A stretch of 64,000 bases of DNA from Asterias rubens (taxonomy: Eukaryota > Echinodermata > Asteroidea > Forcipulatida > Asteriidae): assembly GCF_902459465.1 (NCBI RefSeq), contig NC_047076.1, forward strand, positions 12,222,146 through 12,286,145, read 5' to 3'. The stretch's first letter is position 1, and every line of letters begins with the position of its first letter. Shown here piece after piece: positions 40,448-51,713 of this stretch. A model generated the notes under the pieces. It searched no databases. It saw only the letters and a list, made by a program, of their open reading frames with translations, and was not told the DNA's origin. Both the position numbers and the translations under genes were made by a program.

Positions 40448-40639
40448 ATGAAAAGCACTGGAATTGCATTGCTGCTGCTATCCTGTTTAACTGCTGGTTA
40501 TGTGCTACGGTGGTATATCGCTAAAAATATTTATAAGACTACATATTATAATACAAACCGCAAAAGAGGAAGGAAGATCGCCCATGAATCCAATGATGTA
40601 AAACAATTTGTAAATAATCATGATGGATCGTTATTTTGA
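40448..40639 (+). CDS. Possible 63-aa single-pass membrane microprotein
   Basis: It starts MKSTGIALLLLSCLTAGYVL, a strong signal-anchor helix, followed by a basic and Tyr-rich tail (NRKRGRKIAHES) and a TGA stop. The frame is open upstream to 40334 without another ATG. It is not part of a repeat family I recognise. It lies 750 bp upstream of the INPP1 minisatellite. No homologue comes to mind. It could be a real small gene, an upstream ORF on the INPP1 transcript, or chance. Confidence 0.3.
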   Translation: MKSTGIALLLLSCLTAGYVLRWYIAKNIYKTTYYNTNRKRGRKIAHESNDVKQFVNNHDGSLF

Positions 40640-41191
40640 ATTTGATTGTAATTGTTGCAATTTGTAATTTATCTACAAATAATCAGTAGATAGAATCCTA
40701 CCTCCATAATTATAGTATATCTTGTAAATATTGCCTGTTGCCCCCCCCCCCCCCCAAGGATATTTTGCAGTGAACCGTCTGTATGGTTACTCACTGCTCA
40801 GTGTACTGTGTTGTAACTTGTAATTGTATTGTAAGTGCATGCAATGCAAAGCTAAGTGGTTTGCTCTAAAAAGCGGTTTAAAATTATTCATGTTTTAGGT
40901 AAGTGCAGTCTTCTTGGGGACATCTGCAAAGTGCAAGTTGCATAGATTGCTTGGCAAAATTTGTTAGTTCTGGGTAGGCTCACACGGCACTATCCACTGT
41001 GGCTAGCCTTGCCCTTAGCTAGCTACAGCACTGATGCTATGATGAGAGCCCCAGGTAATTGGTCTGTCTTGGATGTAACTTTCTGTGTGAATATTATTAA
41101 TTGGTCTTTATTTCATCGACACAGATAGCACCTTAACAAGCAATGAATTTCAAGAAAGTCATATAAACAGCATCTCCGCTGCCGTGCTAAT

Positions 41192-41390
41192 GCTCTAGGT
41201 GGTTCACAAGTCCACCAACCTAACCTTCCTGTCCTCTTTGAGACCAGCTACCGTGCAAATGCTCCAGGTGGTTCACAAGTCCACCAACCTAACCTTCCTG
41301 TCCTCTCTGAAGCCAGCTACTGTGCAAATGCTCCAGGTGGTTCACAAGTCCATCAACCTTACCTTCCTGTCCTCCCTGAGGCAGGCATCT
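41192..41390 (+). repeat. 69-bp minisatellite, about 2.9 copies, just upstream of INPP1
   Basis: Units start at 41192, 41261 and 41330 with GCTC(T/C)AGGTGGTTCACAAG and contain CCTAACCTTCCTGTCCTCT. 69 is a multiple of three, so one frame reads as three 23-residue repeats. The last unit runs into CTCCCTGAGGCAG, which fits a splice acceptor 12 bp before the INPP1 ATG. Each unit brings its own pyrimidine tract and AG. Confidence 0.92.
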
Positions 41391-41395
41391 CCAAG

Positions 41396-44300
41396 ATGGC
41401 AGCCCTCCTCTGCTCCTTAGTGGCACTTTCTGAGAAAGCCGCCAATCTTGCCCGTATCATCCGCTCGGAGAAGGCCCTCTTTGACCTCCTGGTGGAGGAG
41501 AAGAAGGGAGAGCAGAAGAACAAGAGGTTCCTCCAGGACTTCAAAACGCTGGGTGACGTCTTAATCCAAGAGATGATAAGACATGACATCGCTCAAAAGG
41601 TACATCAGCATTATCTTTGTTGGCCAAATGCCAGTTAAAACACCAGCGGAGCATTGTAAACCTTTCCTTTAAAGGGAAGGTATGTTTGGTAATCACTTAT
41701 ACAAATTAATGGCAATAAAAACTATTGTCCAAAAGCATACAGAAGTCTTCGATAGTAAAACATTTTGAGAAACATATACTTCATGACTTCTTTTTAACTA
41801 ATGTGGTTATCATATCAGTTTTTATGCCCCAAAATTTGAATCTGAGAAGCGTTACCACAGTAATGTTTTTCAGATTGTGTGATCATATCAGAGATTATTC
41901 TCAGAGCTTTCTGCGTGGACATTTTTCGCTCCGGATTCTGAGCGATATCTCAAAAACCGCAATCATCTGAATTTTTTTTTAGTTGTACATCTACATTTGT
42001 ACAGGATTGCAACAATCGAATGGATCCAAAAACTAAAAGTACCCCTTTCCTTTAAAGCTTGAAACCAATGTCTAGATCCTACAATTCTCTTCTTAAATAG
42101 TTTCCCAGCCTGGAGGACAATGTCTTTGGAGAGGAGAGCAACACATTCACCAACACCCTTGGGGAGTCCATCACAGTAGCTGTGCAACCCACCGAGGCCC
42201 AAACATGTACTCTCCTGACCAAGGTGCTAGATGGAAATGCTTGTGCTGCATCGTTATTAGCCAAGGCAGTTCATCAGGAGATTCACATGCCACCTGATTC
42301 AAGACTGGATAATTTAAGCGTAGAGGTGGATTTTGATTCTCTGGGAATTTGGATTGATCCTATTGGTAAGTTTTCTGTGTACTGGACAAGGAACTACATG
42401 GAGATACCAGGTGTGAGTTGGCAAAAACAAAAAGGATGTATTATTGTTGGTTCTTTCTGAAAAGGAGCTTTCTTGTCATGTCAATCCAAGGACTCTTATA
42501 AAAGTGAACTTAATCACTGTACTGGATAAGGATAACAGGTGCGAGTTGGCATAGACATTTTTTTAATGGAGCTTTCCAATTTTCCAGATATTTGCAAATT
42601 TCCTTCTATTAAATCGTTGCGGTACCATCTGCTAAGAACATCGGATTTGAACTGCCTCTAGCTATCGGGCAATCTCGGTGGTCTGGTTGGTAGGACACAG
42701 CTCTAGAATTGCAAGGAGTCATGGGCTAGAATCCCATCCCAGCCTATGTCTGTTTCTTTTTAAAGAGCTGGGGAAAGTACTGAGTATACTAACACACATC
42801 AGTGTACATACATGTATATGGGTAAAACCAAAATTAATAATGATCATCATCAAAAGCAGGACAGTTCTTTTCAGCACTGAAGTAGAATAAAGAAAGACAG
42901 TTTTCTAAAAAAACAAACTCTACCTGGAAAGTAGATACACACATGGTGTTAATGCAAACCAAACATATAATGATCATCATCTTTCACATTTTCGGTTTTA
43001 ATCTCAGATGGGACGGCGCAATACATCAAAGGGCGTAGTGAGGACACACCAGCAGACGGTATACACGAAGAAGGTCTTAAATGTGCAATAATACTAATAG
43101 GAGTGTTTAATAGAAACAATGGGGATTCACTGATGGGTGTGGTGAATCAGCCATTTGACATCATTGACCAGGGCGACCGGTAAGTCAAAAACTGAAACAA
43201 AATATTACCTTCAAGGCAAAGTATACCTTTGGTTTTTGGAAACTGTACGAGTTTTTCAATCCAATAGAATGTAGATATATACAATAAAACTAACCTGTGT
43301 AAATTACGTTTCAAAAGGTTGTAGACTTTTTGAGATAACACCCAAAAATCTTGAGCGGTTACATGTAGGTCCACGCAGGAAGAATAATCTGCAATAGGAG
43401 ACTTTGGGACGCTAGGTGGCAGCAGACTTACCAGGTAAATGTCCATTGTGTACGTAGTTCTGAGCATGCGCACATTACCGAGAACAATGGATTTTACCAG
43501 TTAAGTCTGCTGCCACCAAGCGTCCCAAAAGTCTCCCATTGGAATACACAATCTGAGAAATCCACAGGCATATTATTCTGGTTGGATTTGAGCCAAAAAA
43601 TGTCCTACAACTAGAACATTGAGATTGGCCGGTAGCTTGAGGCAGTTAGATTTTTATATTGTAGCAGCTAGTACCGCAACAAACATTTATGTTAACTTTC
43701 CATCCAGTTAAAGAATACTATTTGGTTTTACCCAAGATTGATGTTGTGTACATGTTGCCGACATCAACAATGTAAATTGTTTTTCAATACTATTACCCCC
43801 CCCCGAGTTCAATTTCACAAAGATAGTCCCAACTTAAGACTAGTCCTAGGAGTTCTTAAAAACTTAAGACTAGTTCTAAGTAAGCATGAGTAACGATCCT
43901 CTTAACTCAAGAGATAAGACTAGTCTTAACTATTTGTGAAACCAACCCCTGTTCTAATTCTCAGTTGGCGAGGTCGTCACGTCTGGGGTGTAAGCTGTGG
44001 GGACACTCAGGTCAACTCCCTCCCGTCCATGCCAGCAAACAACGACCCCTCTACCCCTGGCATCTCGGTCATACTCAGCCGGAGCGAGGAGGAAGACATC
44101 AAGACGGCCCTTCGCCCCATCACGGACGGTAAGGTCAAATATGCGGGCGGGGCAGGCTACAAAATGCTGTGTACGATCGACTATTTGGTCGACGCCTACA
44201 TACTTTCTAAGGGTAGTACGTTCAAGTGGGATACGTGCGCCCCACATGCTATTCTTAAATCAATGAATGGAGGGATGGCGAATCTCGCAAAAGCTCTGGA

Positions 44301-44517
44301 GATTTATCGAGAATTTGTGAAGAAGGGGAGTGGAGATGGTTCAGATTCAGCTGGTCTGGATCTGAGAGAGGCGGAGTTGAGGTATGAGGAGCCTGATGCC
44401 AATGGGAGTAAAGAAGCGGGACAGAAGTGGGCTAATGCGGGGGGGATAGTCGCCTATCGGAGCAAAGATGTGCTATTACAAGTCCTGGAGACACTATCAA
44501 ATTATTCCAACTTGTAA
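41396..44517 (+). CDS. INPP1: Inositol polyphosphate 1-phosphatase, complete, 4 coding exons
   Basis: Exons are 41396-41599, 42101-42365, 43008-43179 and 43965-44517, with phases 0, 1 and 2, giving 397 aa (human: 399). INPP1 removes the 1-phosphate from Ins(1,4)P2 and Ins(1,3,4)P3 in the cytosol, in the inositol recycling pathway; it needs Mg2+ and is blocked by Li+. Metal-binding residues of the family are present: Asp54 (FKTLGDVL), Glu79-Glu80 (FGEES), Asp154 and Asp157 in WIDPIDGT (split over exons 2 and 3), and the Asp of FKWDTCAPHAIL near the C-terminus. The N-terminus (LSEKAANLARIIR) and the end (GGIVAYRSKD) also match. The start context CCAAGATGG is good. Introns hold family N, F and I repeats. 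All key residues are intact, so the gene looks functional. Confidence 0.97.
41670..42058. repeat. Family N TTAA-type repeat in INPP1 intron 1
   Basis: The ends are CTTTAAAGGGAAGGTATG and CCCCTTTCCTTTAAAG, again inverted and TTTAAA-bounded. The body holds TATGCCCCAAAATTTGAATC. Fragments occur at 43205, 51998 and 56090. It ends 42 bp before INPP1 exon 2. Confidence 0.85.
43390..43547. repeat. Family F palindromic element in INPP1 intron 3
   Basis: It has the same arms as at 32573 (GGGACGCTAGGTGGCAGCAG and its inverse). The centre holds CTGAGCATGCGCAC. Confidence 0.85.
43806..43950. repeat. Family I palindromic element in INPP1 intron 3
   Basis: It runs from TTCACAAAGATAGTCCCAAC to CTTAACTATTTGTGAA, ending 15 bp before INPP1 exon 4, so it overlaps the likely branch-point region. 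Confidence 0.82.
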
Positions 44518-44850
44518 AGATCACTTCTGATATGGGGGCTAGGGGGTGGGAAAGATGGACCAAACAGTGTGTGTTTTGGGGGGATAGTCAATCATCGAAG
44601 CAAAGATGTGCTAATAGGAGTCTTGAAGGCACTTTCAAATTATTCCAACTTGTAAAGATCACTTCTGATATGAGGGGTGGGGGTGGGAATGATGGACCAA
44701 ACAGTGTGTGTTTTGGGGGATAGTCGTTTATCAAAGCAAAGATGTGCTAATAGAAGTCTTGAAGACACTTCCAAATTATTCCAACTTCTAAGGAGCACAT
44801 TGGAGATGGGTGGGGGTGGGAAAGATGGACCAATCAGTGTGTGTTTTTAT
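44441..44850 (+). repeat. 137-bp tandem triplication that includes the INPP1 stop codon region
   Basis: Unit 1 (from 44441) holds the last 25 codons and the stop of INPP1, plus GATCACTTCTGATATG and a G-rich tract. Units 2 (from 44578) and 3 (from 44714) repeat this with changes, including AGCAAAGATGTGCTA and TTATTCCAACTT. The gene uses the first unit's stop; the other two lie in the 3' untranslated region. Confidence 0.92.
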
Positions 44851-44869
44851 TCAAAGCAATTTAAAGTTT

Positions 44870-45110
44870 GTGGTCTTGGTTACTGTGGTTTAGTGGTTAG
44901 ACTGCAGGACTTGCAATCACAAGGTTGTGGGTTCAACTCCTACATGTACCAAGCTATCAGCTGATTCCACATTGGGTGTAACATTTATTATTAAAAACTA
45001 AATCAGGACACAGCGCACAATGTGCCTTCCCTGGTTGCGTTGGTTAGTGGTTAGACTGCAGGACTTGCAATTACAGGGTTGTGGGTTCAAATCCTACCAA
45101 TTTAACTAGT
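44870..45110 (+). mobile_element. Two tRNA-like SINE heads in tandem
   Basis: GTTAGTGGTTAGACTGCAGG and GTTGTGGGTTCAA(C/A)TCCTAC occur at 44885-44945 and again at 45040-45100. They resemble tRNA promoter boxes. The second is followed by a 20-bp A-run and a similar third stretch near 45205. Confidence 0.7.
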
Positions 45111-45860
45111 TAAAAAAAAAAAAAAAAAAAAAAACCCAGACAATTAACTAGTTTTAGTATTGTCATCTAGTTACCAAATCATAATTTCTTGATTTGCGCA
45201 ACTCATAATCATGGGTTCGAATCCTACCCAGTTAACTGCTGATTTCACAATGACTAGAATAAGTATTGTCGTCTAGTTACTGAATCACAATTTCTTGATT
45301 TGCGCAACTCACAATCATAGATGTTGAACCAATGTTTATATGGGAGAGATTGGCTGTTGCCGGCTTGCCGTTCATATCCCCTTGTGGGAGCTTGCCGATT
45401 TCCAGAGTAGGATGATCATCTAAACATTAACAAACAAACATGTAGAATTCACTGCCAGATAGGGTGTTTTTCTTCTTCTCACGATAGAGTCTTGAAAAAG
45501 TCAGTGTAACTGATAGGTAAATTGTTGATGTCCACTTTTGTAAGTTAAATGTTATAGCAGTGCGCACATGAAGAGTCTTGTTGAGCACTTTTCAGAACAT
45601 GGCAACAGATTTACCAGGTAAATCCATTGTTAGTGGTAATGTGCGCATGCTCAGAACTACGCAAACAATGGAAATTCAAGTCTGCTGCCACCTAGCATTC
45701 AAAAGTCTCCCATTGATCGTTGAAGTTGCAAAAAAATAGCGATGGAAGGGACAAAACCTTGTTGCGTGGAATTGTGTGCTTTCATTTACCTGTTCTCGGA
45801 TTCAAATTTTCTGGTGAAAACATTTACCTCTTTCTCAACATTACTTCAAAGTGAAGGGTT

Positions 45861-46234
45861 TTAAAGACACTGGACATTATTGGTAATTGTCAAAGACCAG
45901 TCTTCTCACTTGGTGTATCTCAACACATACACAAAATAACAAACCTGTGAAAATTTGAGATCAATTGCGAGATAACTATGAAAGAAAAAACACCCTTGTC
46001 ACACGAATTTGTGTGCTTTCAGATGCTTGATTTCGAGACCTCAAAATCTAATTCTGAGGTGTTTAAATCAAATCCCCGGAGAATTACTTCTTTCTCGAAA
46101 CTACGTCACTTCAGAGGGAGCTGTTTCTCACAATGTTTTGTACTACCAACCTCTCCCCCCATTACTTGTTACCAAATAAGGTTTTATGCTAATAATTATT
46201 TTGGGTTATTACCAAAAGTGTCGACCGCCTTCAA
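45861..46234 (-). repeat. Family A repeat, full length
   Basis: The ends are TTAAAGACACTGGACATTAT and GTGTCGACCGCCTT. The palindrome (TTTCGAGACCTCA) is degraded on one arm. Confidence 0.88.
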
Positions 46235-46299
46235 ATACAAGTAGGTACCAACTGTTCGCAGTTTTTAATCATATATTACCAATGCTGCATCCGATATTT

Positions 46300-46592
46300 C
46301 AAGGCAGTGGACACTATTGGTAATTACTCAAAATAATTATCAGCATAAAACCTTACTTGGTAACGAGTAAAGGGGAGAGGTTGCCTCAAGTTTAGAATTG
46401 AGGTCTCAAAATCAAGCATCTAAAAGCACACAACTTCGTGTGACAAGGGTGTTTTTTTCTTTCATAGTTATCTTGCAACTCCGACGACCAATTGAGCTAA
46501 AATTTTCACAGGTTTGTTATTTTATGCAGTTGATTTACACAGAGTGAGAAGACTGGTCTTTGACAACTACCAATAGTGTTCACTGTCTTTAA
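46300..46592 (+). repeat. Family A repeat with internal deletion
   Basis: Both ends are present (AAGGCAGTGGACACTATTGG, GTTCACTGTCTTTAA), but about 90 bp on the left side of the palindrome are missing. Confidence 0.88.
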
Positions 46593-46933
46593 CATTTGAT
46601 CCTGTCCAGTTACAACTATAAATAATTATATAATTAATTGTTTCCTTTTGGTGCAACAATGTTTTTTTTATAGTAAGTTCAAGTTTTTAAGCAATCAATT
46701 CATCACATTACTAATGTACCTTGCCTTTAGACTTTTTAAATTGTAAATAGAACACATCTTAAATTATATACTCACGCATTTTGTAGGTTTTAAACTTCAT
46801 GGTGGATAAGTAATTATAGCTTATTTATAAAATAAATATGTCACATTTTCAAATCCATCAGAAAGGTTTTGTTTTAAAAGTTTTGTTTTGTTTATGTTTC
46901 TAATCTCAAACAGGGTGAGAAAAAAAAGGTTTA

Positions 46934-47102
46934 AGGCCCGGTCCCACTGCAGCGATAACGATAACGATAGCGACGCAAAGAGAACGCATTCCATTGGTTG
47001 AATGAGTGTGTGCGTATTCTGCGTGGAGCAATTCAACCTATAGAAAGCGTTTTCTTTGCGCCGTGATCATTATCGTTATCGCTGCACTGGGACGGGGCCT
47101 TA
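46934..47102. repeat. Family H palindromic element
   Basis: The arms are GGCCCGGTCCCACTGCAGCG / CGCTGCACTGGGACGGGGCC with GATAACGATAACGAT inside. A second copy lies at 63100-63287. Confidence 0.85.
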
Positions 47103-47131
47103 ACCCTTACACTGATGGTTATTTAGCACTC

Positions 47132-47205
47132 TGTCGTGGGTGCGATCTGTCGTGGGTGCGATCTGTCGTGGGTGCGATCTGTCGTGGGTGCGATCTGTCG
47201 TGGGT
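47132..47205 (+). repeat. 16-bp tandem repeat, about 4.6 copies
   Basis: The unit TGTCGTGGGTGCGATC is repeated without errors, right after a family H element. Confidence 0.95.
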
Positions 47206-50200
47206 GATTTGGAGTCAAAAGAAAATAGGGAAAAACACAATAATTATGTTTTTACCGTTTTCAAACATTGGTCTTATTTCTCAAAAACTATCAATTTAGG
47301 CAAACATTATTTTAAGTTATGCGAATATTAATTTTTTTTTAGTTTTACCAATGTTAAACACTTTTTATTATATTAATTAATTTTACATTGTAATGTCATG
47401 GCACAATTCTAACTGCCGTTTTATCAACGAAAAGTTATTCTATGCACATCTACTCTAGCTCTTTCAGTGTGAATTTTGAATGGTATCATTTTTGTTAGAT
47501 AGAGAGATAGCGAACATGTCATTATTTATTTAGTAAAAAGTAAAGGTAACGCACATGTGAACGTTTTTGCTCTTTTGGTCATCAAAGTCCCCAAAAAGTT
47601 TTTTTTTTCAGGAATTGTTATTCCTTTTGGCAAATATCTTCTCATGTTAAATCAGGGTTGATACTGAAAGGGGACTTTGGGGACGCTAGGTGGCAGCAGA
47701 CTTACCAGTTAAATCCATTGTCTTTTGTGGGATGCTCAGAACTGCATTAAACAATGGAAATTTTCCTAGTAAGTCTGCTGCCACCAATCGTCCAAAAGTC
47801 TCAATTCAATGTATTTTTTTTTAATATCTATTCTTTTATTTATTTAAACCATGTTAAAGCTTCTTTCATCCTCTTTTTATAATTCAAAACTGCCTCCATA
47901 TTCCCGTTATACATTATCAATATTTTCTCTAAAGTTTAAGCAATAAACAAAATCTGGTTCAGAGTTCAACTCATAAGAATTATGTTAGGGACACGCCTTG
48001 TGAACAGATGACAATACATTGTTTATGAAAAGTAGCGAGTGCTGCAGACTGCCATTTTAAAACTAAAAAATGCTTTTAAGTAAAAAGAAATTTCTTTTAT
48101 TGGAGGATTACTGACATTCAGTTGAAAACAAATCATGTTCAATTATTTTATTTATTTTAATCATCGTAAACAATTGAAGTAACACATATTTAACGATAAT
48201 GGAATAAACGGTTATTAAAACTAAAATAATTGTCCCAAGAACTTTGTTTTTTTACATTGTATTTTTGTTGTGTGCTACGGGCCTTGAAGCATGGCATTTG
48301 TTGCCCTGGTCTTGACCTTGCCCCATTTAAAAGTTTCCCATTCATCTTTAAGATCTTTCGTTGGAAGTGCCACTTGCGCATTAAAATGGGCTTGCCCATT
48401 CTAAAAACGGAAATTCCAAGCCTGGAGCTTGAGGAAGTAAACATCACTTATCACAAGATGTGCGACATGGAAGTATCAATTTGCAAAAAAAAAATGAGAT
48501 GTTGCAAATCAAATAATTTAAGTAACGTTTCTCAGATTCAAATGTTGGGGCATAACAACTTTACATATTACCACATAACTTCGAATTTAAATGTCTTTCA
48601 AAATGCTTTACTTTCTAAACCTGAGGCTTCATAAATAAAGTTTTTATAGCCAAATACTTATAAAAGTATTACCAACGGTATACATTTCCACTAACCATAC
48701 TCCCATTGTATACAGTACAAATGGCTAGTTTTAAAAAAATACACGAAACATATCAAGAAGTCTCACAGCTTTTTAGAGTAAAGGGAAAATTATTTGTTTA
48801 CTGTTGAACTTAAATCCTCTGCTCCACTTAATAAAGTGTGTGTGTGGGGGGGGGGGGGGGTCCCTGGGCCCGTCGAGTAATCAACCCCCCCCCCCCGCAA
48901 AGCCAAAACACCATTGCACCAGTGTAATTTTCCAAACGTCCAAGCATCGATCTTGAGAAGTGTCCCTAAACCTTAAGAAATGGGACCAATTAATGTTGAA
49001 GGGCCCAATGTCACCCAAAAGTAGGAAGTCAACAACCCCAGGTCACAATATGGGGCAAATTGGTTTTACACCGAAACACTTTTTTGGGGCCTCTCAAATC
49101 TATCATAATGTTTTGAGTGTATAAACAATTTATCATAGGTTTGGGATCGACGCTCTGTTTTCTGCTATTCAGTGTGTGCTGTGGGGTGCACCCATAGAGT
49201 TATATATAGCTCTAGGTGCGACCGTTACATGTGATCGAATGCGACCCAACCTGTAACCGTGTCTTGGGGTCACTGACATTGCCGATAGCAAAGCTCAACC
49301 TACGGATTAATTTCCATGGTAGCCGAGCCCTCAATTGTGTTTTGTTTTTGTATTCTTTGGAGGGCATAGGTTTTGTTGACTGTTATGATTGTTCACAAAA
49401 CCAAATCGAATGTAACGCGAACCCATAATCAAATTAGAGGCAGGCCCTTATCACTAAAGCCTTTGTGCCCGCGAGCAAATTGAGTGAACTAATACACTTT
49501 TTGATATGCTGGACTATTATATGCGAGCACTTATATTATATAGATTGTTGTATTATGTGGGAAATTTACTGGTGGTAAAGAAGAAATGCAAATAAATTTT
49601 GAATTTCATTGCATTTCCTAAAATGGCCCGACGTTTCGACCCTAGCAGAGTCTTTCTCGGAGGTTAAATGACAGCACAACAAAACATGAACAGGTATTAT
49701 ATTTATAGAACAAGCTTCAACTTTCCAATACACCTTTTGGTAACACAAATTGTCAGTGACTTGCTTCTCACTTGATGTATCTCAATAATATGCACAACAT
49801 ACCAAACCTGTGAAAATTGGAGCTCAGTTGGTCGTCGAAGTTGGGAAAAAATAATGATAGACACATAAAAACCTTGTATCACAAAATGTGTGTGCTTTCA
49901 CACATGACTGAAAAGGGCCTCAGTCCTGGAGTCTTTCTAAGATTCAAATAATAAATTTAGTGAGACATAACCTCTTGCTAAAAAACAACTACGTTACTTC
50001 AGAGGGAGCCGTTTCTCACAATGTTGTATAATATCAACAGCTCTCCATTGCTCATTACAAAGTAAGTTTTTATGCCAACAATTATTTTGAGTAACTACCA
50101 AAAGTGCCAAGTTCATGCAACGTCATATTGACGTATTTATTTGTTCAACTGTTCTATGTGCTTTTGTCTAATCCATTAATTTACCAGCTATTTAAAGTGC

Positions 50201-50999
50201 ATTATACTACTTTAATGCCGACCCCGGGTTTGGATTGGAAGAGATGTAGTTTTTATTGACTCCTGCAAGTACTGCAAGTGGCGTTTACGATTCTGAGAGT
50301 GATTGCACCCAAAAGTTATTTTGTGAACTATTTTGTTAACAATGTATCATGCGTTGCAAGTTTTAATTTAGAATTCTCTCATCATGGATCTACTTTTAAA
50401 ATACTGGAGATTTTAAAACCAAGTTTAGAACGAGATGCAGACTTCAGGCCCGAAGCATACACACGTGTGCAACAAAAAGGTTGTTCTTTTTTCTTTCTTG
50501 CAGTAGTCTCTTGCAACTTCTAAGTTCAACCAGGTAATTTTAGTCAAAATGTTTACGGATTTGTTATTGTATGCATAAAAATTATGCCAAGACACACCAA
50601 GTGAGAATACTGGTCTTTTAACAAGTGTCCAGCAGTCGATTCCACGTTAGGATTAATCCTATCTCGAGTCAGAACGGCCTAACTTTAGAACGGGTTCAAT
50701 GCGTCCTAACGTCTTTGCATATACGGAACTTATTTGGTCCTAAGTCCTAAGATTAATCCTAAGTTAGGAAGAGTTTGGTTAAATGGAAGGCTTCAGCCAA
50801 TTTCACGCTAGGATTAATCCTATCTCGAGCCAGGACGAGTTTTTCTTCCTAACTTAGGATGTGTTCAATGCGTCCTAACATTTTTGCATACGGAACTTAA
50901 CTGGTCCCAAGTCCTATAACACTAATCCAAGTTTGGAAGAGTTTGGTGAAATCGACGGCAGCGCCATTAAGTGGTCACGGCATTGCTCCGCATTGACCC

Positions 51000-51600
51000 G
51001 GTGTAAGCCAAGCCGAAGGGTAGGCATTTAAATAATACTCTTGTTGTGACAAACCCGGACTTAAAGCTTATATAGGATAACAATCCTAGTTCACACGAAT
51101 GCCCTTAAGGGTTGAAGTCGCATCTGATCTCACTAAGAGTAGACTACCTTTGGGTTCGCACTGAGTCATAGGTTGTGGCGAGTTGGTGGGTGTTGCTGCT
51201 TGCTAAAGCATTGTCAGTGTTTACGATCGGTTCTGGTTGTTTTAAATGGTGTTCATTGTTATGGGAGTGAGGCATTGCATGGTGAGGTATTAATTTAGTT
51301 TGCGGTAACACCATGGAGGTAGAAATGTGTGTATCTACTTGCCAGGTAGACTTGGTTCTTTAGAGAACTGCCTGCTTTATATTCTACTACCGCGGAGTAG
51401 GTTTTCGGAATTTTGGAGTGGAAGACTTCTCAGTTCTGAAAAGAAATGTCCTGCTTTTTAACAACCACCTGGGCGGATGGTAGATAATCGGCTGGGACTA
51501 CTAGCTTTGTGGATTGTTATTTTCACTACTGCGGAGTGAGTTATTAATTGGTTTCGACGTTTCGACTAGCTCAAAGAGTCATCGTCAGGAGGAGACGAAC
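51000..51600 (-). mobile_element. Family P retroelement-like repeat, reverse copy
   Basis: On the reverse strand it starts with CTGACGATGACT, a loop, AGTCGAAACGTCG (51551-51590), a better hammerhead-like core than the copy at 20805. It continues with the same blocks (ACTCCGCAGTAG, CAGAACTGAGAAGTC, CCTCACCATGCAATGCCTCA). It ends about 115 bp before the start codon of the next gene. Confidence 0.6.
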
Positions 51601-51713
51601 AACTTAAAACCATAAAGGGTTATTCTGAAGTTTATCAAGAACAAGATATTGGAGTAACAAAAGGCTTCGGTGAAGAATTGCTTCTGGAACCGGTATTTTT
51701 GACAGCAGTCACA

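Larger units (their letters stand above)
38769..41395. other. Interval between retroelement and INPP1
   Basis: There is a GC-rich patch with many CpG at about 39130-39260, AT-rich sequence to 40100, a small membrane-protein-like ORF (listed separately), and a C-run at 40741-40756. CTAAGGTGATT at 40195-40205 could be a donor of a non-coding INPP1 first exon, but this is unsupported. No further gene is seen. Confidence 0.5.
45111..51713. other. Gene-poor interval between INPP1 and the lipocalin-like gene
   Basis: There are no convincing exons. It contains family F (45590-45716, 47664-47812), A (45861-46234, 46300-46592, 49737-50112, and a decayed copy near 50430-50632), H (46934-47102), I (50636-50785 and 50800-50955) and P (51000-51600) repeats, a 16-bp tandem repeat, a G-run with a following C-run at 48847-48895, and AT-rich sequence. 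The longest frame (48230-48634) crosses a family O repeat and is not supported. Confidence 0.6.

Noticed and set aside
41199..41420. Frame with three 23-residue repeats before INPP1
   Set aside because: It is produced by the 69-bp minisatellite, ends shortly after the INPP1 ATG in another frame and has no domain. At most an upstream ORF.
47132..47205. CRISPR-like array
   Set aside because: A direct tandem repeat without spacers, in an animal genome.
48230..48634. 134-codon plus-strand frame
   Set aside because: It crosses a family O repeat that also occurs at 13440 and 23380, has poor composition and shows no domain.
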